Shown here: piece by piece, positions 58,491 to 64,000 of the stretch
How the letters are laid out: each line of letters starts with the position of its first letter
How positions within the stretch are numbered: position 1 is the stretch's first letter
Assembly: GCA_958299035.1 (NCBI GenBank)
Contig: CATQJL010000112.1
Span: 61,115,823-61,179,822 of the forward strand
DNA length: 64,000 bases
Reading direction: 5' to 3'
DNA from: Cylicocyclus nassatus
Lineage: Eukaryota > Nematoda > Chromadorea > Rhabditida > Strongylidae
Notes under the pieces: generated by a model
Told to the model about the DNA's origin: nothing
The model's input: only the letters and a program-made list of their open reading frames with translations
The model's database searches: none
Program-made: the position numbers and the translations under genes

Positions 58491-58681
58491 GTCGAGACTA
58501 GCTGCTAAGCAACCATACGGCACAAATAAAGCCGTAAATCTTCATCCCGAAAAGAAACAAAAAGGGAAGGAGTCGCCCAGATAACAAACAAACGGGTGTA
58601 GTCAGCAAAATAGCTCTGATAGACCGCTGCAATTCAATTTAAGCGGAAGATCTGAACATAAATCGCTAAGTTGAGATCATA
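58491..58681 (+). other. Leader between the MITE and the BEL/Pao frame
   Basis: AATAAA lies at about 58525, and an in-frame TAA at 58667-58669 limits the upstream extension of the gag frame. I could not identify an LTR border or primer binding site. Either the LTR lies further 5' with the MITE inside it, or the 5' end of the element is truncated. Confidence 0.35.
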
Positions 58682-61600
58682 ATGGCACTTCATTTCCACA
58701 AGACGCCCATCATTCTTAGCGCAACCACCTTGAAGACACTAGTATCAAGGTACAGCGAGTACAGCAAAGCAGTAAGCTACCCTACGGTAGATGAAGAAAA
58801 CTACCAGAAATGCAGGTCAACAATCGCGCTTTTGCAAAGTAGCATCAAACAACTGAAGGAAGCAAGAGAGAGTCTTCAAATGCTTTACAATGAGATTCGC
58901 GAAGAATACAAGAACTGTAAAAGCAAAACAGACAAAAAAGAGTTGATGATAGAAATTGAGCAGATAGAAGAAGAATCTAAGCTGCAAGCCGCGATTGCTG
59001 AAGCTAATGACTTGGTCTATGTAATTACAGCACGACTGGACGAGTCCAAAAGCATTAGAGAAAATATGGAAATTAAGTTGGGATACTCGGCAATCAGAAT
59101 GCAGAGAGATGAAGGCCTAGACAGCAGAGAACACGACGCTGAAGGCATACACAACGAAGATCCAGAACAAAATGGGCTTCAAAACGAGATAAGTCCAGTA
59201 TCATCCCAACCTGGTCTTCACGACGAGGCAAGTCCAATCTCAACACAGCCCTCAGTAACAGATCCAAATCCCGAGTTTCCAACTAGGAGGACAAACAGAC
59301 CAATAAAACCTCCACAAATTTCATTACCAAAGTTTTACGGGGATCCAGAAGATTTTTCAGAATTCTGGTCCGTATTCGAAACTTTAGTTCACAACAACCA
59401 CGAAATCGATGTGATGGAGAAAATTCTCCATTTGATGGAATGCCTGAAGGGTAAAGCACACACAGCCATCAAAGGAATCAAACTAGTTCCAGAAAACTAC
59501 GATTGGCTCATAAAAACCCTCAAGGAAACCTTTTGCAATCACCCAACGAACAGATCGCAAATCGTACAGAAGTTAGTCAATATGAAGGCAGCAGTAAATA
59601 CAGCAGAATCCTGTACCCACACTTTCGCTCAAATCCGAATGCTAACCAATCAAATGATTTCCGCAGGCTACAACGTAAGTAGCACTTGCGATCCCATGTG
59701 GGGGGAAACAATTCTGTCTAAATTCCCACAGGATATTGTCCGATCAGTCTTGATAGCCAGTCGGTCACATGAAAAACAGACAATAGATGACCTCATGGGC
59801 ATACTTAAAACAGAAGTAGCCGCCAAAGCATACGTGGAAAACAGATTAGGCCACCAGACCACCAATAAGGTCACTCAATCAAAAATAAGACCTATCAATC
59901 CACGACCCAATCAAGACGCAGGGTGTATATTCTGCCAGAAGGGCAATCATCCATCTCTTTACTGTCGAACAGTAACTGAGCAAAGTACCCGACGAAAAAT
60001 TCTGAAGGAACAAAGCCGCTGCTGGAAATGCTGCTCTTCTAGACACAATAGTTTCGATTGCCAAAATACAGACTGCAGCCTTTGCGGTCAAAAGCATCAT
60101 ATTAGTTTGTGCTACAAAAAAGATGAGCCTCGCAGTAACCCCACGCTTGATAGCAGGCCGAGAATTACAAACGCAAATCAAAATAACTACAAAAACGATA
60201 GAAATCGCAATTCCGACCAACGAAATAACTATAAACGTGAAAAACAGAGAATGGGTCAACCAAACACACAAATGTTCGCAGAAACACAAAGCAACAGCGT
60301 AGAAGTCGTTAACAACAATTCCACAAATAAACAACTTATATTAATGACGGCTGAAGGCAACGTATGGAATAACAATACACAGGTTTTCGAAAAAGTTCTT
60401 TTCTTCTTCGATTCCGGAGCTCAGAAAACTGTAATACAAGAAAGCCTTGCCAATCGCCTCGGTTTAAAGAAACATACCACTGAGCTGTGCACTATGTCCG
60501 GCATTGGCGGTCACATAGAATGCTTTCAAAGCCACACAGTTCCAGTGACACTTGGCACCGCATATGGAGAAGAGGTGAACATAACAGTCCAAACGAAACC
60601 TGTAATCACAAACGGTTTTCCATCAGTCAAACTAGATCCTAGCGACATAGACTTTCTGAAATCCAACAGCATTTGCCTGGCAAACTCAAAAATTCGAGGG
60701 GAACACCAAACCCCGCATATACTAGTGGGTCTTGACTATTACCACGAACTGGTGATTGACCCTGCGCACGGTATGAAAACTCCCAGCGGACTCCACATAG
60801 CAAAGACAATCTTTGGGCCAACAGTTTATGGTCGCGGTATCGCTAGAAACACCGTCCCTGACACAATGTCTCACAGTCTCACTGCCATACACACTGAAAC
60901 TGAGCAGGAGATTCTACAAAAACTGTTTGAACTTGATGGGCTCGGGATCGCGCCAGACGAGTGCCAAGTAGAGGAGAAAGTGCAAAGATATTTTGAAGAT
61001 TACAAGAACAAAATCTCCTTTGAGAACAACGTGATCACAGCTCCGTTTCCATTGAAGGAAAATGTGGCAACCCTAGAGGATAACTATACAGTTGCAATAA
61101 AACGACTACAAAGCACACAACAACAGCTGCAAAGAAATCCTCATCAAAAACAGTGGTACTGTGACATCATTCAAAAATATCTAACAGAAGGAATTATCGA
61201 AACATTTCAATCACCTGATCCGAACGCCGCCGGCGTCTACTACATGCCCCATTCCGGAGTATGGAAACCAGAGAAAAACGTTCCATTAAGAATTGTCTTC
61301 GACGCCTCCTCAAGCAAAAAAGGGCAACTCTCTCTCAACGATGTAATCCATAAAGGAGAGTCATTCATCAAAAAGATACATGACATCCTCATTTCCACAC
61401 GATTCAAAAACATCATTCTCATGTGCGACATCGAAGCCGCGTTTACACAAATCCGTTTAGTCAATTCGCACAAGGACCTCTGTAGATTCCTTTGGCTCAA
61501 AAATGTTAGCCACCCACCTACCAGAGACAACATAGTCGAGTTTAGATTCAAAAGGCTGCCATTTGGCATTACCGCCTCACCGAGTATATTGAACATGGCC

Positions 61601-64000
61601 ATTGTAACCTACCTATCGTTACAAAACTCTGCCCTAGCTAAAGAAATCTCAGATAATCTCTACGTTGATAACATTTTACTACAAGCAGAGACAGTCGATG
61701 AGGCCGTAGCTAAATACACTTTATCAAAAAAGTTATTTCAAAGTATTGGCATGAACCTACGCGAATACATATCCAACTCAAAACACGTCAATAACCTAAT
61801 CCCAGAATCGGATAGGTTACTAAATCCCCGTATCAAATTTTTAGGTGTGAACTTTGATACTAGAGTCGACGAATTCATCGTCGAAACAAAATTTCCCAAT
61901 AAACTACCGATAACCAAGCGAGACGTAGTAAGCCAAATAAATTCCATATTTGATCCTATAGGGTTAGCGGGACCCCTGATCGTTAAACTAAAAGTGATAA
62001 TGAGAAAAGTTTTCAACATGAACATTGATTGGAAGACTCCTCTACCCGAAAAATTAGGCACAAAGTGGATTAAACTCTGCAAAGAAGTCAATTTGGCCAA
62101 AATATCAATAAAAAGATGCTTGACCGTCCCGCACACCGAACAGAGGCGTCTTTGGGTTTTTTCTGACGCCAGCACCGAAGCGATCGCTTCTTGCGCGTAC
62201 ATTCAGTACCTGGCCTCAAATAGAACATCAGAACTGATCAGCGGCAAAACTAAACTTACTCCCAAAAAATGCAAACAAACAATCCCCAGATTGGAGCTAC
62301 TTGGAATACTGATTGGAATCAGATTAGGAAACAACATCATCTCAGCCGCCTCAGTACCCATTATGGAATTGAATATAGTTTCTGACAGCGAGATTGCCCT
62401 TTTCTGGGTCAAATCCACAAAGAAATTGCCAATATTTGTCAGCAATCAGCGAGAGAAAATAATGAAAATCAAAAAACAACTAGAATCTCATGGCATAACC
62501 ACAAATTTCCTTCATGTCACTACTGACCACAATCCGGCTGACGCAGGAACCAGAGGATTGACAGCTGCAGAAATAGCCAGTCACGATTGGGTCAATGGTC
62601 CTCGCTGGCTCCAGCAGCATCCTGACGAATGGCCAATTAAATCCATCGAAACCCTCACATGTCACGATACGGATGAACCTAGTGTAGTTATTACAGCTGC
62701 ATTGGAAGACACAAGCGGAAAAACTACAAATGAGCAGTTTTTGGATCTAACGCGATTTTCCAAGCTAGACACAGCACTAAGAGTTGTAGCAACAGTAGCA
62801 AAGGCGCTGCAGATATGGGCAGAAAAAACCAACAACTCAAGACACACGAACATTATACTCGAGAATAAATACAAGTTTGAATGCAAATCCAACATTAGTG
62901 CAAGCGATATAGCTGCATCAGAACAAATTTTGTTAGCACACGAGCACAAAAACATCGACTTGAATACCCTACAGAAGCGTTTTCGAGACAAACAAATCAT
63001 ACGCGATTCTAATGGGATAGTACGTCATTTTTCGAGACTACAAAATGCACCTATCCCGAAAGACACCAAGTCGCCCATATACATACCCGAGGATTCGCAT
63101 TTGGCAAGACTGATCGTGCTTGATATACACAACAAAAACGGGCACTGTGGCAAAGAGCACACCTTTTCCATTGCAAGGCAGCGCTTTTGGATCCCGAAGC
63201 CATCGAAACTACACCGCAAATTTATCAAGAATTGTGTTACCTGTAAAAAATACCAAGGACTGCCATTCGGAGCGCCCGCCATGCCCCCACTACCCAAAGA
63301 CAGGGTAACAACTTCTAGACCATTTGAGAATGTGGGGTGCGATTTTATGGGACCCTTCACATCCAGGACGCTTGAGAAAATGTATGTATGCCTATATACC
63401 TGCCTCACAACTAGAGCAGTACACCTTGAAGTGGTTGAAAACATGTCCGCCGGTGCATTTTTGAACTGTTTTGTGAGATTTATATCACGCAGAGGCGTAC
63501 CAAAATTAGTTCGCACCGATTGCGGAACAAATTTCAAACTCGGACAACACATCATTGAGAAAATGTTTGCTGAAAATGACAGCTCGGGCCAATCATTAAT
63601 GTCATATTGCGCCAACGAAAGGATCACATGGCTCTTTAACCCCCCAGGGGCTCCTTGGATGGGTGGTGCATGGGAAAGATTAGTAGGTCTCACAAAAAAG
63701 GCGTTCTACAAATCTATTGGCCGAAAACGCCTAAGCTTCACAGAGATGTGCACCATCACGTGCCGCATCGAAGCCATTCTGAATACGAGACCTCTAACAA
63801 AATTAAATGCCAGTGACTTGACAGAAATCCCTCTGAGGCCGATCGATTTTCTCAGAGGCAACTTCCGGTTTTCATTACCAAATGACGAATGTATAGATAC
63901 CAACGCAGACGTAAATTACGACCCCGACCTTATACAATCAGAAAGGCAAGCTATTGAAGCCTACGAGGCCTCAGAAGCTGTAACCAACATGTTTTGGGAG
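58682..64000 (+). mobile_element. BEL/Pao LTR retrotransposon, gag-pol open frame (runs off the window)
   Basis: One frame is open for 1773 codons from ATG 58682 to the window end; I checked the frame at many points. Order of parts: helical N-terminal gag (about residues 40-130), a gag core of the BEL type (FSEFWSVFETLVHN, about 240), three zinc knuckles (C-x2-C-x4-H from residues 415, 447 and 465), an aspartic protease (FFDSGAQKTVI, Asp 576-577), and reverse transcriptase with FDASSSKKG (about 874) and YVDN (994). RNase H follows (FSDAS 1161; DHNPADAGTRG), then integrase with an HHCC zinc region (from 1483) and a DDE triad (GCDF 1554, TDCGTNF 1613, GAWERL 1665). The element has the same orientation as COPB2 and probably lies in its intron 2. 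No stop or frameshift was seen, so it is young and potentially coding-competent; the 3' part and LTR are outside. Confidence 0.93.

Noticed and set aside
63025..63693. 222-codon minus-strand frame at the right end
   Set aside because: Antisense to the integrase region of the BEL/Pao frame, which carries the recognisable domains.

Overview
This window is eukaryotic and almost certainly nematode. The anchor is a complete muscle paramyosin gene (unc-15) on the + strand at 19111-33554. I rebuilt it from sequence as 19 coding exons with every splice phase consistent, giving 876 residues, close to the length of known nematode paramyosins. Large repeat-filled introns, a very high density of inverted-repeat DNA elements, an RTE-type LINE and a BEL/Pao element suggest a clade V (strongylid-like) parasite. 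That placement is inference.

Left part (1-18.7 kb). Several short, well-bounded exons lie on the minus strand (2017-2288, 6749-6891, 13888-14037, 16221-16411, 18209-18697). They look like a long gene transcribed divergently from paramyosin across a GC-rich shared upstream region (about 18.6-19.0 kb). I cannot name the product. A 2.77 kb near-perfect palindrome (7691-10460) sits in one of its introns.

Centre (19.1-33.6 kb). Paramyosin. Its introns carry several inverted-repeat elements, and one intron uses a GC donor. The last coding exon has only eight codons plus stop.

Right-centre (33.6-57 kb). A repeat-rich stretch with nested foldbacks, a TTAA-flanked palindromic element, a solo LTR inside a second copy of the palindrome family, a broken RTE retrotransposon, TTCGAATA-type AT-rich repeats and a mariner-type element. 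Two unrecognised multi-exon genes are embedded: a small coiled-coil gene on + (35019-35740) and a five-to-six-exon gene on minus (51886-53471 and probably upstream).

Right end (57.2-64 kb). The first two coding exons of the coatomer subunit beta-prime (COPB2) are followed, before any third exon, by a BEL/Pao retrotransposon in the same orientation. Its gag-pol frame is open from 58682 to the window edge with all major domains visible.

The genes share no pathway: paramyosin builds thick filaments, and COPB2 works in COPI vesicle traffic. The unifying theme is the repeat load: much of the non-coding sequence is inverted-repeat elements, and some introns are mostly such an element.
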